Of a DNA stretch of 64,000 nt, positions 24,614 to 37,329 are shown one piece after another. Origin of the DNA: Polydactylus sextarius (taxonomy: Eukaryota; Chordata; Actinopteri; Polynemidae); contig CM028922.1 in NCBI GenBank assembly GCA_016801845.1, forward strand, positions 5,573,501 to 5,637,500, read 5' to 3'. The position numbers and the translations under genes were made by a program. The notes beneath the pieces were generated by a model. The model did not search any database, was not told the DNA's origin, and saw only the letters and a list, made by a program, of their open reading frames with translations. How positions within the stretch are numbered: position 1 is the stretch's first letter; each line of letters opens with the position of its first letter.

Positions 24614-26110
24614 TTACTGGAGTAGAAGCATGCTGGACAGTAGCATGAAGGAGGAGGTGAAAAGCTGAATCACCCCGTAGCTCAGATGGTTGCTGCGGCC
24701 ATGCTGGACTTGGTACTCAGCTTTTCGTTGCAGAAAGCGCTCAGAATAAACCATGTACCGCTCAACACAACGTCGGGCCTTCATTTGCTCAATCAGTTCT
24801 GGATATCCAATCTCTTCAATGCTGACGGTGTCATCATCCTCCTCAACATTTTCACTCTTATTAGTGGAAGAGCCGGTGCCCTGATCTTTCAGAAGGTCAG
24901 TCCTATTGATGCATTTATCCATGAAGCTCTCGTAAGACTCTGCCCTTGGAGGAGGATTGTAAACATAATCACGGCCAAAGTCTTTTTCATCAGTGGACTG
25001 GGCGCCATAACGGCGGTACATGTAGTTGTTGTAGTAGTACTCCTCTTCAGGGTTGCGGAAACCAAAATGAGGACGAGGGAAACGTCCCAGTCCGTATCCA
25101 ACAGCCATTCCAGCCACAGCGCCAACACCTGCTGCCACCATGGCTTTTTTGGCAAAACCGGATGACTTGGGCTTGTATCCCATACTCTGCACTGAACGAG
25201 AGAAAGGGGACCCTCCCATCCCATAGCCACCATGTCCATATCCTCCTCCACCAAAGCGCGGACTGAGAATTTTATTATTTGGGTTCCAGTTGGGGTATCC
25301 ACCAACTCCTCCACCGGGGTAACCTCCACCGGGATAACCTCCACCTGGATTTGCACCCCAACCATACCCTGTATTCCCCGTTCTGACTGGGTAGCCACCT
25401 GCTGCTGGGTATTGGTTGGGATAGCCACCTGCTGGGTATCCTCCAGCAGCAGGATACTGGTTTGGATAGTTTCTTCCTTGATTAGGATAACCGCCTCCTG
25501 CCGGGTAACCTCCTGCAGCTGGGTAGCCTCCAGCAGCTGGATACTGATTTGGATAGTTTCTTCCTTGATTAGGGTAACCTCCTGCAGCCGGGTAACCTCC
25601 TGCAGCTGGGTACTGGTTGGGATATCCTCCCTGGTTGGTTCCACCTCTGCCTGGATACTGGTTGGGATAGCCACCAGCTGCTGGGTAGCCACCAGCGGCT
25701 GGATTTTGGTTAGGATACCCTCCAGCAGCTGGGTATCCACCGGCAGGATTCTGGTTTGGATAACCTCCAGGATTAGCTCTACCAGGATACTGGTTGGGGT
25801 TACTACCAACTCCTGGATTACTTGCTGGGTTTTGTCTGGGATATCCTCCTGGATTAGTGTTGCCTGTTCCTGGATAAGGGTAACTTCCACCCGAAGGGTA
25901 AGGGTTTCGATTTGGACTCTGTGGTTGTCTCGGATAATTTCCTGGCTGAGAACTAGATGGTTTTGATTGTGACCAACCCTTGTTGCTGCTGGAACTCGAT
26001 GTTTTCTTGCTACTGCTGCTGCTGCTGCCTTTTTTAGCCCATGTCATCTCAGTGTTTAAGACAGATATGATAAGAAGGGACACAACAGCCGCCTCACACA
26101 GTCTCCCCAT
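24614..26110 (-). CDS. prnp: Teleost prion protein (PrP), 498 aa
   Basis: The whole CDS is in one exon. ATG at 26110 lies eight bases after an acceptor (ttttccacag on the minus strand), so I reject the longer upstream start, which would read intron. Residues 1-25 are the signal peptide, followed by a Ser/Lys-rich basic stretch (26-55). Residues 56-280 are degenerate Gly-Tyr-Pro-Asn-Gln-Ala repeats such as GGYPNQYPAAGGYPA, and 281-320 are Gly-rich and basic. The conserved hydrophobic core is at 323-342 (AMVAAGVGAVAGMAVGYG). The globular region has EEEYYYNNYMYRRYG, Cys400 and Cys448 as the single disulfide pair, and sequons at Asn402 and Asn417. A hydrophobic tail at 477-498 is the GPI signal. 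This is the order seen in fish PrPs, which are longer than the mammalian protein because of the repeat region. It is a GPI-anchored neuronal surface glycoprotein. Which teleost paralog (a/b or 1/2) it is cannot be decided here. Confidence 0.9.
   Translation of the reverse strand: MGRLCEAAVVSLLIISVLNTEMTWAKKGSSSSSSKKTSSSSSNKGWSQSKPSSSQPGNYPRQPQSPNRNPYPSGGSYPYPGTGNTNPGGYPRQNPASNPGVGSNPNQYPGRANPGGYPNQNPAGGYPAAGGYPNQNPAAGGYPAAGGYPNQYPGRGGTNQGGYPNQYPAAGGYPAAGGYPNQGRNYPNQYPAAGGYPAAGGYPAGGGYPNQGRNYPNQYPAAGGYPAGGYPNQYPAAGGYPVRTGNTGYGWGANPGGGYPGGGYPGGGVGGYPNWNPNNKILSPRFGGGGYGHGGYGMGGSPFSRSVQSMGYKPKSSGFAKKAMVAAGVGAVAGMAVGYGLGRFPRPHFGFRNPEEEYYYNNYMYRRYGAQSTDEKDFGRDYVYNPPPRAESYESFMDKCINRTDLLKDQGTGSSTNKSENVEEDDDTVSIEEIGYPELIEQMKARRCVERYMVYSERFLQRKAEYQVQHGRSNHLSYGVIQLFTSSFMLLSSMLLLQ
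25230..25900 (-). repeat. prnp: Gly-Tyr-Pro coding repeat array inside prnp
   Basis: Imperfect repeats of roughly 24-60 bases encoding GGYPNQYPAA-type units. Their composition leaves other frames open: one same-strand frame and one antisense frame run for 240-330 codons, which explains the large overlapping ORFs here. Confidence 0.9.
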
Positions 26111-26621
26111 TGTGGCCCTGTGGAAAACAAGTGTTTCAAGGTAATGATCAGAAAAATAAAACAATATTTAAAAAAAAAAACAAAAAAAAACAATTCCACA
26201 CTTTAACAACATGTTCTAGGCCACAGCATTTAAAATAGCTAAAAATTTATGATAAAAATATTTAATCATGATCTACATGAGTAATAATAAATATATATTC
26301 TGTAGCATCGACCATCTTATTTTAACCCGTTAAAATGAGTCTGTTATTTTGAATATCATTACTCCATCGATCATGTCATCATAAATTGAGTGAATTAAAT
26401 AGATAAATCAACATGTCGATCTTAACCACCGCGAGTGAAATATCCGATATTATTAATGTTTTTTCCCCAATTGTACCTGCATCACTGCCACTGCGTGGAC
26501 ACCATCGCTAAATAATAAAATGACGAACCTGTTTTTCTCTCTTCGATCGAGTCGGATCACACAGACTAAAATAACATCAAACACATCAGATAATATAGTA
26601 CAATTATCGATCATCACTTAC

Positions 26622-26700
26622 CGTGAGATGATTATTTATTTATGTAATTCGATGGTTTTACGTTGCTATGTTTTCTGAACCTCCTCCGTTATGGCTGGTT
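26622..26700 (-). other. prnp: Inferred 5' UTR exon and promoter of prnp
   Basis: On the minus strand CTCACG/gtaagtg forms a strong donor (intron starts at 26621), which pairs with the acceptor at about 26119. This gives the one-small-exon plus one-coding-exon structure usual for prion genes. The transcription start is not fixed. Confidence 0.45.
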
Positions 26701-28020
26701 AGGCAGGGTCTACGCCACAGGGGTGTGCTCGATTTGATGCACTGAAGTGCCCTGTAGGGGGGTGGAGCGGGTGGGTGTGCAATAGTTGCGATTATTATTA
26801 TTATCATTTGACTATCACACTATGAGAACCTGTCATATGACCATGCACCCACATTCACCTGCATGTAGACACTTGTAAACTCTGCAAAGCTTAAAAAATA
26901 CGTTTCACCCATGAAATATAGCATTTTTTTTTTTTTTTTGGTTTGCAGACTGTGCATATGTATTTAGGTGGGTGGGTGATCCGCAGTGAGATTTATTCAA
27001 CGCTTCATAATGCAGCAAAAACAAGACACATGCAAACATGAGCAATGGCACCATCTGGCGAGAAATAGTAGAAATTACAATTATTAGACCAGGACTGCAG
27101 AATAGGAACTTTAGAAAATAAGTTGTTTGGTTTTATGTTGCAGTGTTAATTCTTAGTGTAACTATTTTGTTTAGTTTATACACTGTGTTATTATTATTAT
27201 TATTATTATTGAAATCATGGTGATCTGTAAAGTGCTAAAATGGGCAACTAGACTTGTTTCACCTCTCATGGCTGAGAGGGTCAAAGACTTTCCTACAGTT
27301 GTTTTGTTTCACAACAGGACAAATACCTGGAAATCCACAAGTCAGTCAGGACTGAAGAGGCTTTTTGGATGAGAGGTGAAATGTCCTCAACAATGTCAAA
27401 CAAGTCCAGCTGTTTTCTTTGGCACTTATGGATTGAAGAAGCTTGAGTTTACATCCCAACCCTAAGTTGTTGTTCAGTATAGGATATCAGAACCCCTACT
27501 TTATTGATCCCTAAAGTAAAATATATTTATTGAATAAATTAGAGGTAAACAGACGGAACTGAGGTATGTGCATTGCCAGATATTAAATATTGTGGTTGTA
27601 GTCTGGCAGACGTTTGGATTCATTTTGTCACAGATGAAGCAGGATGAAGGTCTCTGGTTTGATTATGTCATAGTTATGTTTTACCACACGGCTTAAAAAG
27701 TAAAGATAAACAAGATAAAGGCTTTTGGCTTGACTGTGGAGGATTTGGGACTCTATTTGGAGGCAATTATGGCTGTTGAATGGCTGGATGTTTTGGAGTT
27801 CTGTAACTGGTTTCAGGTGAGTTTTGGCATCCTTTTGTTTTTTTCTTTTGCACCCTTGATTTGGGGCATGTGGGGCTGTACATCCTTTCTGAAATGTTGC
27901 AGAAACTGGACCAAAATTTGGCCCATTATGATTTTGTTATCTGGTTGATGTGTAGTATATAAGAACTATTTAAAACGTGATTGTTTCCCGCAGTTAATAC
28001 ATTTTTGTTGATCATTTTCT
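26700..28020. other. Intergenic region between prnp and pptc7
   Basis: No gene is recognised. It contains poly-T near 26925, (TTA)n near 27190 and repeat-like sequence at 27260-27530. The two genes are divergently oriented, with about 1.3 kb between their inferred promoters. Confidence 0.5.
27260..27530. mobile_element. Interspersed-repeat remnant (class uncertain)
   Basis: The wording GAAGAGGCTTTTTGGATGAG followed by aggtgaaatgtcctcaa is one I associate with dispersed repeats in fish genomes. It is followed by a TTTATTGATCCC-type tail at about 27500. No open frame remains. Confidence 0.35.
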
Positions 28021-28029
28021 TACTGTTTG

Positions 28030-28611
28030 GGTCAACAGAGTCGTGTCTTTTGCACCGGGACCGTGTGTACACGAACTGACGCTAATGATAGCCGCAGCTC
28101 GGTTTCTCCGTTACGTCCCTGTATCGAGAACAAGCGCACACCTGCAGCTCGCTCCGTCCGTGACTTTCGGCTGCTCCTGGATCAGCGGCTCTGTCGCGTC
28201 TGCGCACGGCCCTGTCATTGGATGACGTCGGTGTCACGCCGAGTACCCGTATGTTGCTACTAGAAGCGATCCGGCACACGATGGAAACATGTCGGGAATG
28301 AGGGAGCTCAACGAAGGGACTGCGTTCGTGAAAGGCACAGCCGAGACTTAAACAGCGCGATAAGCAGTTGGCGCAGACAGCGGCGTTTTTATCCGCAGTT
28401 AAAACAACTGCAAGGAGCTGCGTTACTGTTACCACACGGAAGCGGGCCAGGCGGTGTCGGATGGACGGATAAAGACGGACGAGCGAAACGAAGAAGAGGT
28501 GGTCGGGTCGGGGAGAGAGAAAGAGAGAAGGAAAGAGAGAGCAAAGGAGTAGGGGGGTAACAGCGTGTGTCAGCGGGGTTAAAGCAAGACGGGGCCGCTC
28601 CTAGCTGGGGG
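28030..28611 (+). promoter_or_regulatory. pptc7: GC-rich, CpG-rich promoter / 5' UTR of pptc7
   Basis: Local CpG density rises sharply against AT-rich flanks (many CG dinucleotides, for example around 28180-28300 and 28440-28510). There is no TATA box. This is a CpG-island type housekeeping promoter running into the start codon at 28612. Confidence 0.7.
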
Positions 28612-31384
28612 ATGTTATCCGTACTGTCTTATGGCAGACTGGTAGCCAGGGCTGTCCTGGGTGGACTCTCTCAGACGGACGGTCGAGACTACAGCCTGAT
28701 CACAGCCAGCTATGGCTTCGGTAAAGACTTTAGGAAGGGGATCCTGAAGAAAGGGATGTGCTACGGGGACGACGCCTGCTTCATAGCTCGCCACAGAACC
28801 GCTGATGTGTTGGGTAAGCTCTCCGGCACGATTAACACTATAACCGGGTTGATAGGATACCCTCTGTGCTCGGGTGACCTTCAGTCAGTTAAGTCTACAC
28901 GTGCAGCGACCCCTCGGATGAAAACACAACAGCCCCCACCCCCCTGCAGACACGCAGCCATAACTACCACCCTCTCTTTTGCAGCTTATTATCATCACTT
29001 TAGTTAACTCAAAGCAGGGTATATGCTTATAATACACAAACATATGCATCGCATCTATAATCGTGTCATTTATTGCATTGGATTTGAAAATGTTTTGGTT
29101 TTGAGATGGAAACAGCGAGTGACCTTTCACCCAGATGCGCTCTAACGCGGCGATAACGCAAGATATTAAATATACTAAACTAGCAGGTGCTTATATTTAT
29201 CTTTAAATCTGTCTTGTGCTCTTAAAGACCATATCATAAAATCCTAGGCTGAACCCTACAATGTCTTATAAAGGTCAGAATGGTTGGGTATGGAGGCAGC
29301 CATATTGCTAATAGTAGCCTCTTCTTTAGCTGAGTGTAATTGCTTTGTCCTCACCGCTCAGCTGACACGACGGTAAACGGCCAAATGCTCGACCAACCAT
29401 ATGGCTTTTCTTCAACACATAAAGTTTTTTTTTATTGAATATTTATCCTCACACAATTTACAGTTTACCGGTGACATAAAGAAAAACATTAACTAGCTCT
29501 TTCCTTTAGGGCTTCACGTGTTAACATACATGGCAGGAAAAACTATCTAGAAATTATCTTAAAAAAATAAATAACAACCATGTGCGTTTGGTTTCAACAA
29601 CAGTAATGGATGCTCATCACGTTGATCCTTTCTCCAGCAACAGAGGGATATTTCTGGGAATCCCCCAGACTGTACCAGAAACTTTCACTTTCTTATTGAC
29701 ATGGCACTAATTTGAAATACCATTTGTGATCCTCACAAGGCTTTGAAATGCACAGTTAAATGACTTAACAATACACTAGTTAGGCTAAATGCTAATAGAA
29801 TTTTCTTTATCAATATGATCATTAGACTTTCTAGAAATCCCCATTAAAAAATCAACACATTGATTTTATTTTGTTGAGGATTGTTTTCTCTTACCACCAC
29901 CTTCTTTGCAGCTCTTGAGATGGTCCAGATGATGAGGTCCGGTCCAGATTTAAGTGCTGACAAGCACAAACTTGAGGAAAATTAATCATTAGTGAAATCA
30001 CAGGGCAATAAATTATGTTTGCGTTTATTCATGGGATAAAATGTTTGTTAGAAAATGAGAATATTGAGCTTTTAAATGACCTCGCTAAGAATGTGAAAAG
30101 GTGATGCATGAAATTTTAGAAAAAAAGCTGCAATAGTTGCAGAGCATTTTATTGACAGTGATGCCTTTTTACCGACAAAAAATTTGCTGCTTCAGGAATA
30201 ATACTGGAATAAACGATGTAGGAAATCCTTACATTTGCAAACCTGCAGCCAGAGAATGTTTTAAAATATTAATAATAATTTTGTGTCAACTGGCTGTCGA
30301 TATCTCTACAGTGCATCAACACAGCTCAGCACAATTAATTTGAGAGGCGTGTGAGCACCAAAACATTGATGCATTCCAATCTTGTCCATCAGGTGTGGCA
30401 GATGGTGTCGGTGGTTGGCGTGATTACGGCGTTGACCCGTCTCAGTTCTCTGCTACGTTAATGCGGACCTGCGAGCGGCTGGTGAAGGAGGGGCGCTTCA
30501 CTCCCAGTTACCCTGTGGGCATCCTGACCTCCGGCTACTATGAGCTCCTACAGAACAAAGTCCCCCTGCTAGGTGAGTACGCACTGAGGATACATGATTG
30601 TACACAGACAGTCTGCGGTGCAGTGACTCACGCCTCTCGTGTGAACAAGTAACTCGGGGAAATAAATAACATAGCTGCAGAATGAGTCAGTCTGTGAGTT
30701 ACATAACATGCTCCTATATCAACCAGAATTTATTTCACTTAACTTGGCAGAGTAAAAGATGGAGAAATATGCCAAGAAGACTGATCATCACGGTGCAAAT
30801 GATAAGGGTGGGGTTTTGTGTGTTTATCTTTTTTCTCAACATATGTTTAGACACAAATTTGCAGCTTCATCCACATAATATTTGGTGTGGTATTCGCTTA
30901 TTTATCAACAGAAGTGCTGTTAGTTATTATTAATTTAGGTTTAGGCCTGAATCCTACTGAGTGATGTAATCCCTATGAGGTAATGAACAAACTTGATCAG
31001 GCTGTGTTCTGTTATGCCGCCGCTTGAAATTCGAAACCCTGCGACCGTGTTGGACTTAACAATTTTCCTTTAATGCCGAGTGAACATTTTGCCTCATACC
31101 AGAGGCGTCCAAAAGGTCAGAAGTGTGACTGTAACCGACACTGCTGGAGGACCGAACGGGATTTTACTAGCGTGTGTGTGTCAAACATGTGACCAAGGTC
31201 ACATTTCTCCTGAGACTCAGTAGCCCTGATCCACAGCCGGTGCAGACACTAAATTTTAATTTAGCGACTGCACCGTGTTTATCAGATGGCCTACCTTTAT
31301 TTTAGGTGACGAGGTCTGTGTTTGACCTTCTCTGCTCAAGGTTACAATGACTATTTGCTGCAGTGTAGTGATTTTTATTCCCTC

Positions 31385-31419
<35 letters not shown>

Positions 31420-33810
31420 TCTCACGTGAAAACACTTGTGATTGCATAATGTAATCCACCCACTATGGAAGCAATAGATTCAAAAAGAAGCTGCTCACAA
31501 AACCAGTGATGCACTTGTTGGGCAGCATTCTACTTTTCCTTAAAGTGAAGCACATTCAGCCTCTGGTTGTTTTTTTTGTTTTTTGTTTTTTTTCTCATCT
31601 GCTCAAACTGGTTTGAATTTCTGAATTTTCACTGTGATTCTGCAGTGTCCTGAAAAACAACAAAAAAACAAAAAACAACAACTTATTCTCTTCTGTCCTG
31701 AATACATATCCGTGACCTTGTTGTTTTGCTTTCCTCTTGTTTTGTTTTTTTTTTTAGGGAGCAGCACAGCCTGTATTGTGGTTCTGGACCGACGGAGTCA
31801 CCGGCTACACACCTGTAACCTCGGTGACTCCGGTTTCCTGGTTGTTCGGGGAGGAGAGGTGGTTCATCGCTCTGATGAGCAACAGCACTATTTTAACACA
31901 CCCTTCCAGCTGTCTATCGCTCCTCCGGGAGCAGAAGGGGTGGTGCTCAGTGACAGGTCAGTAGTTCAGTGTGAGTTGCACATCCTTGCAAGAATTTTTA
32001 AAGAATAGAGGTAAAAGAGCTTTTGTGATACCAGTAGCTTCACAACAAACACACACAGGTTATCTTTAAAACTATGGGATCAGTGAAAGTGAAATTGGCC
32101 TTTGTCTACTTCCCTTGTTTTGTTTGTCCAGCTTTTAACCTTTGCATTTGTGGGGGTGAATGTGCCGGTTTTGCAAAGCAAATTATTAGAGTTTGGGTGT
32201 TCACTTAAATTTTCACCACCAAACACTAAAGGTAGGTAAAGTGGATTTGTGAAATACGCATCTTCCTCACTCATTAGCAAATTAAGCTGTATGTGGAAAT
32301 TTCCTACAAGGTTTCCTGCAGGGGAAAAAAAGACAACACCTGAGACGATTTGCGTCACACTAGACGAGACTAGACTAGACTGTGCCTTCTCATAGTTTCT
32401 GCACAGCTTGATCATCATTTCTGATAATGCTTGCAGGTATAATCCCCTCATCATAACTGCTTCCAATTTTCTTCGTTGTTTTGTTTTCAGTTCAGTGATT
32501 TGTAAAGGTGAACATTTTGAATTAAATAATATACCACATTCATTCTTTATTCAGTATAACTTACCAAGCATGTTTTTTTACACCCTGTAACTGACTGCCT
32601 AAGTATCTAGACTGTTTCACAGCGTTGCATATTTGCCTGCCCTGATGGGTGTCACGATTTGATGTTGGCAATCGCAGCCTTATTAACAAGGGATAAACCT
32701 TTTGTAATCCATTTAGAGCAGCCTTTTTCTCCAATGTATTCAGTTCTTTTTCATTCTTGTTTTTCCCATTTGAGACGTAGTTTAAGATTGAGCCATTCAA
32801 CTAGTAAACATTTCCTTTTCTGTTCCTCAGTGGTATGGCACCTTAAAATAAAAACCCTGCAGTACAAGCAGGAACATTATGTTAAAGGTTTCAGGGGGAA
32901 ATAAAACTTGATTCTTAGGTTTGGCGCCAGAGGGCCTCTCTGGGTCTGGCAAGGACGCGCAGGGCAGGCTGCCTCCAAATCAGCTGTCAGATTATACACC
33001 CACACAGTGTCCTCAGTTAAAATTTGGCAGAGTGACCTGCTTAATTCTGATCTGCTTAATTCTGAACTAGAAACTGCAGAGAGCAGCTCAGGCGCCACAT
33101 GCTTCTCTTTCACTTGTAACTGATCTCGCCGTGCCCCCTTTTTTTCCCTCTGTAGTCCTGAAGCTGCTGACAGCTCCTCCTTTGACGTGCAGCTCGGTGA
33201 CATCATCCTAACGGCGACTGACGGCCTCTTTGACAACATGCCAGACTACATGATCCTTCAGGAGCTCAAAAAACTCAAGGTGCTCCTTCTAAATGAAAAT
33301 ATATAGTCACAAACACCATCACATCTACTGTGTCTATCTACACATTGTACATATCTGCAGAAAGATTTTAATGTTTTTCCATGTTTGCTCGATTCAGACT
33401 ACAAACTACGACAGCATCCTGCAGACCGCACAGAGCATTGCAAAGCAAGCTCACGACCTCGCCTACGACCCCAACTATATGTCTCCTTTTGCACAGTTTG
33501 CCTGTGACAATGGCCTGAATGTAAGAGGTAAGTTTGCTGTGCTCAGATCCTGCAGCTATGCAGCACATGGATATAAAATCCTTTAAGGCCAAACATGATC
33601 CAACAATGCTTGTGTTCTGAACATATCTCAAGCAGATATATTATTGTAAGACATTATAGATGGAAAAAGTATTTAGAGTTAAAAGTTTTTGATTTTTAAA
33701 AAAGAAAGTGAAAATAAAGTGATTCTGACACTGTTTGTGTTTCTTCTGCAGGAGGAAAGCCAGATGACATCACGGTGCTGCTGTCCATTGTGGCTGAATA
33801 CACAGACTAA
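28612..33810 (+). CDS. pptc7: Protein phosphatase PTC7 homolog (mitochondrial PP2C)
   Basis: Six coding exons: 28612-28813, 30393-30572, 31758-31956, 33156-33279, 33398-33527 and 33752-33810. All borders are AG/GT and the phases agree, giving 297 residues against about 304 in human PPTC7. ATG at 28612 gives the family N-terminus MLSVLSYGRLVARAVLGG, an arginine-containing amphipathic mitochondrial presequence; an upstream in-frame ATG at 28567 is rejected as 5' UTR. PP2C metal-site motifs are present: GDDACFIA (53-54), VADGVGGWRDYG (Asp71-Gly72), LGDSGF, TATDGLFDN and KPDDITVL. Family knowledge: a Mn2+/Mg2+-dependent Ser/Thr phosphatase in mitochondria, linked to coenzyme Q biosynthesis (yeast Ptc7 acts on Coq7) and to restraint of BNIP3/NIX mitophagy. 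All catalytic motifs look intact. Confidence 0.96.
31380..31425. repeat. (CT)n microsatellite in pptc7 intron 2
   Basis: A nearly uninterrupted CT run. Confidence 0.9.
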
Positions 33811-35091
33811 AAGTGTGTGTGTGTGAATGTGTGTGCTTCTCTGAGGGTGATCCTTCCTTCACGTCCGTCTGAGTCTTCCACCTGCAGCCCTCCCAAAATG
33901 CACTGCGTCCCGCAGGCCGTTTGCAGAGGCCCGCCAACACGACACGCACTCTTTGCTGCGGGACTGATGTCCACACCTGTAACATTTTGTTTTTTTCCTC
34001 TGTTTTGTTTTGGTGCTCGAGCGTTTGAGGGGAAAGCAGGCAGCTAGGACATTTTCATGTTGACCATGATGCAGGAGGAAAATGGTACAGTGGGTTGAGG
34101 GACGTCCCTCAGACTCACGTCTCATAGTGATGTGATACAGAGACGGTCCGCAACAGTTTGGATTAACAATGGGTTTTAAAGTGTAGTAGCCCTCATTTAT
34201 AAAAATGATATTAAGAGGAATAAGCCATGGTTTGGGATTGTTAGAGTAGTAGTAGAATTGGCTGATGCGTCTCTGTTCCAGGTGTTAATCTGCTCCATGT
34301 TGTAAATGTGTTTAAACAAAGCATATTGATGGACTGAGGAAGCTGATGTTGGGAGTGGATGTGTGTTATTGGCAAACATAAGCAAAGAGTGGGATTTGGG
34401 AATGTTTTAACCACGGAAGAGCTAACTAACATCTGATCTGCTCAGATCAAAGAATCTGTCGAGAGAAACTGTAACACTTGTTAGAGCTCACGTCACATGT
34501 GAAGGTTAATCACGTTTCGTCACTCGGCTGAGGGATCTGTCGGTGCGCACATCCTAATTAGTTGTAAATATTTCCTTGTTTTTTTTTTTTTTTTTTTTTT
34601 TTTCAGGGCTACATTCTGGCCTTTCAGTTGTCTTTGATTCGTTAAAGCAAAGAGCTCCTTCGTTACTGTTGTGGAAGATGTGCACATGCATTCATTATTT
34701 TCCTGTATAGATGTTAATCTTGAAGTGAGCTTTATCAATCCCACTCTTCCACTCGCTGACATGAACAAGAAGCTGTTTGTTGACATTGATTGGTGCAGTT
34801 GTGTGGTAGGAAGGATGTTTAGTGTGTGTGTGTGTGTGTGTGAGAGAGGTTGTTATTGGAATATGTGGTGTATTCAGTGTTAATGTTTGTTATCTCACAA
34901 AGCTAAAGCTAGCATCTGGGAATGCTTACAATTGCAATGATAGGTCAGGCATGAATTTAAAAGAAAAAAAATGATGTATTTTTTTAACGTTATTTAGTTT
35001 TAAAAGTAAAGAGTTTGAAGTGTCTGCTGACATGAAGTTTGTGTGATGGATGACATGACAAAAAACATCTAGCTATCTGAAACAGAATCAG

Positions 35092-35136
<45 letters not shown>

Positions 35137-36536
35137 CGTTAGATTTGTTTTTATCTCCCATTTCCTTACTTCCCTTTTCCATTTGTTTGCTGCTTCTCTT
35201 TTATAATTCAGATGTCTATGTATGACTTGACATGATTTATTTGAACATTGTTGTTATGAGTGTGTAAGGAGTGTGTGTTGGTGTGCGTGCATATGTGCTG
35301 GATTTCATCCGATTACTTTAATCAAAGATATTGATAATACTGTTCTTCTCACAATAGTCTGTCTCCTTTGTGTAACAGCTTAACCCAAGTGGTTTGGACA
35401 ATGTCTTCACAGTTTGATAGCAGGCGCACCAAAGACACATTTTCTTTGTGTATGTCATTACACTTTGTTTTAAACATCATACAGCAATACTGTGTGCTCT
35501 GAATCTTGTGTAATGGCAAGAAGTGTGGATGGAAATGTTTAGAAGGATGTTAAAATGTTTGTTTTTCTTTTTCTATAACCATAAGTTGTCTAAGAACAAA
35601 GGTTGTATCATATTCTTGGTTTAAGTTATATGTGACTGGTGATCTGTAACAAAATATTACAGGTTTATAAACCAAAGAAGGAAAGCCATATATTAATACA
35701 CAATCAGGGCACTGCTCTGTACGCCCTGCTGTAAAGAAAACATTGTGATGGTGGAGACCAATATTGTCACTGTGTTGTTCTTTTAACAGTCTCTGTAGAA
35801 ATTGTTTAATTGCTGCCGTAGTTAAACCCACTGGTCCTGCATGTGTCTTGCTTTACAAAGCAGGATTTTAGAAACGATTTATATGCGTGACGGATCGACA
35901 GTGCAACAGACATTTTCACATTTAACATGTTCTGAATTTGAATGGTGTTTCTTCTTCACGTTCACAATGGCAGTCATTTGAATATTATCTGACCTGTTTA
36001 TCTGTGCTGTGGTTTCCGTCAAAGCTACTGGCACCATTTCACAAAGCTAATTTCACACAGTTCTAGTCGTTTATGTGTTTCTGATGGTTTGCGTTTTAAA
36101 AAGTTTTGAACCTTTACTTTAAAGATAGTCCTATATTTGACAGAGATGTAACCCTGATATGCTGATGGGGTAGCGGGAGGGGGTAAATATGGGTGGGAGG
36201 GGGTAAATGGTGCTGTGAATATAAAGTATGAGGGGTGAGCACAGTTTCAGCCTTAACAAAAGCTAGCCCTGTAATCAAGAGGCCTTTCCTGTCATTGCAA
36301 GCTTGTCTTGTCTTGGTCACGTTTCCCAGTGTTTTGATGTAAATGAATCTGCCCCGTTTCTTTCTCTCCTGTAAAGCCGTTCTCAAAGGTGCTTCTGCAG
36401 TCTGTCTGGTATGATTGTCCTGTTTCCAGCAAACAATGTTTGTGCGTATGAAAGACACACCTACGTCTGTGTATATACAGTGTAACAATGCAGGTCTAAT
36501 TTATGTAAATATGTTTTAAAATATGTACAATATTTA

Positions 36537-36542
36537 AATAAA
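36537..36542 (+). terminator. pptc7: Poly(A) signal of pptc7
   Basis: AATAAA about 2.7 kb after the stop at 33810, with no gene between. This implies a long 3' UTR containing (TG)n near 35096-35134 and a poly-T at about 34580. Long 3' UTRs are usual for this gene in vertebrates. Confidence 0.55.
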
Positions 36543-36544
36543 GA

Positions 36545-37300
36545 ATCTAGTATTTATACTAAGTTTGTTTAAGCCTTTTCATGACTTTTTTTTTTTTTTT
36601 AAAAAACGGTGACAAAAGACTCATTCACTCTTGTAAAATGATTAAAGGCTTAAAGCTTCAGGAGTAAATACTGGAAAACTATAAACTGAATCCTCAAAAT
36701 TGTTGTATTCTTAATTTTGGAAATGATTTTCATCGTTTTCTTGTCCTTTAAGCACTAAAAATAAAGAATAAGCACTAGAGTAAGCATATATATATATATA
36801 TATAAAAACTGATATTTCTTTTTTCACTATTGTTAACCAGAGCAAACTATACCAAGGTAACCACATAGCGTAAACATCATTTGCAAAAGCATGTTTTGTT
36901 TTGTTTTTATAGAAATGTTTTACCTCTTCAGGCCTTAATATAACAATAAGCTGAAAATGAACATGTGAATCATGAGAGTTGTGTCTGATCTCCAAACAAA
37001 AAGGGCTTGTTTAATAAACACTATTTTTTTGTATTTAACAAACTAATAAGTTGTTCTTCTTAAATGTCTGAAAAAGGAAACTGAAGTAACTAAAACACTT
37101 GATTAAATCTGTTTCCACCACGTTAAGATAGTCTATATAAAGCTATGTAATGGTAACAGAGGGTTAAATCAGTGCCTGTAGGTCTGATGTTGAACATTAG
37201 ATGGCAGTGGAGTCTCCTATAAAGCCATAAATGTTTTTTTTACTGATCTGCCAGCTTCCTTGTAGCAGCAGCTAACCCACATTCCTGCTGACAGCAGAGA
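36545..37300. other. Short intergenic gap between pptc7 and tbc1d10a
   Basis: AT-rich with a short (AT)n near 36785-36803. No coding signal. The genes are in tandem on the plus strand. Confidence 0.6.
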
Positions 37301-37329
37301 TTCTCTAGGTGTGTGTCAGCTGACAGTTG

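Noticed and set aside
24889..25890. 333-codon open frame on the minus strand overlapping prnp
   Set aside because: It is the PrP repeat array read in another frame; composition is repetitive and there is no start context or splice support.
25232..25966. 244-codon plus-strand open frame antisense to prnp
   Set aside because: Ser/Thr/Ile/Trp-rich mirror of the Gly-Tyr-Pro repeats; no independent coding signal.
24614..26164. Longer 516-codon start for the prion protein
   Set aside because: The extra 18 codons cross the splice acceptor and delay the signal peptide; ATG at 26110 is the family start.
28567..28611. Upstream in-frame ATG of pptc7
   Set aside because: The extra 15 residues are not part of the family N-terminus, which begins M-x-SVLSYGRL; probably 5' UTR.
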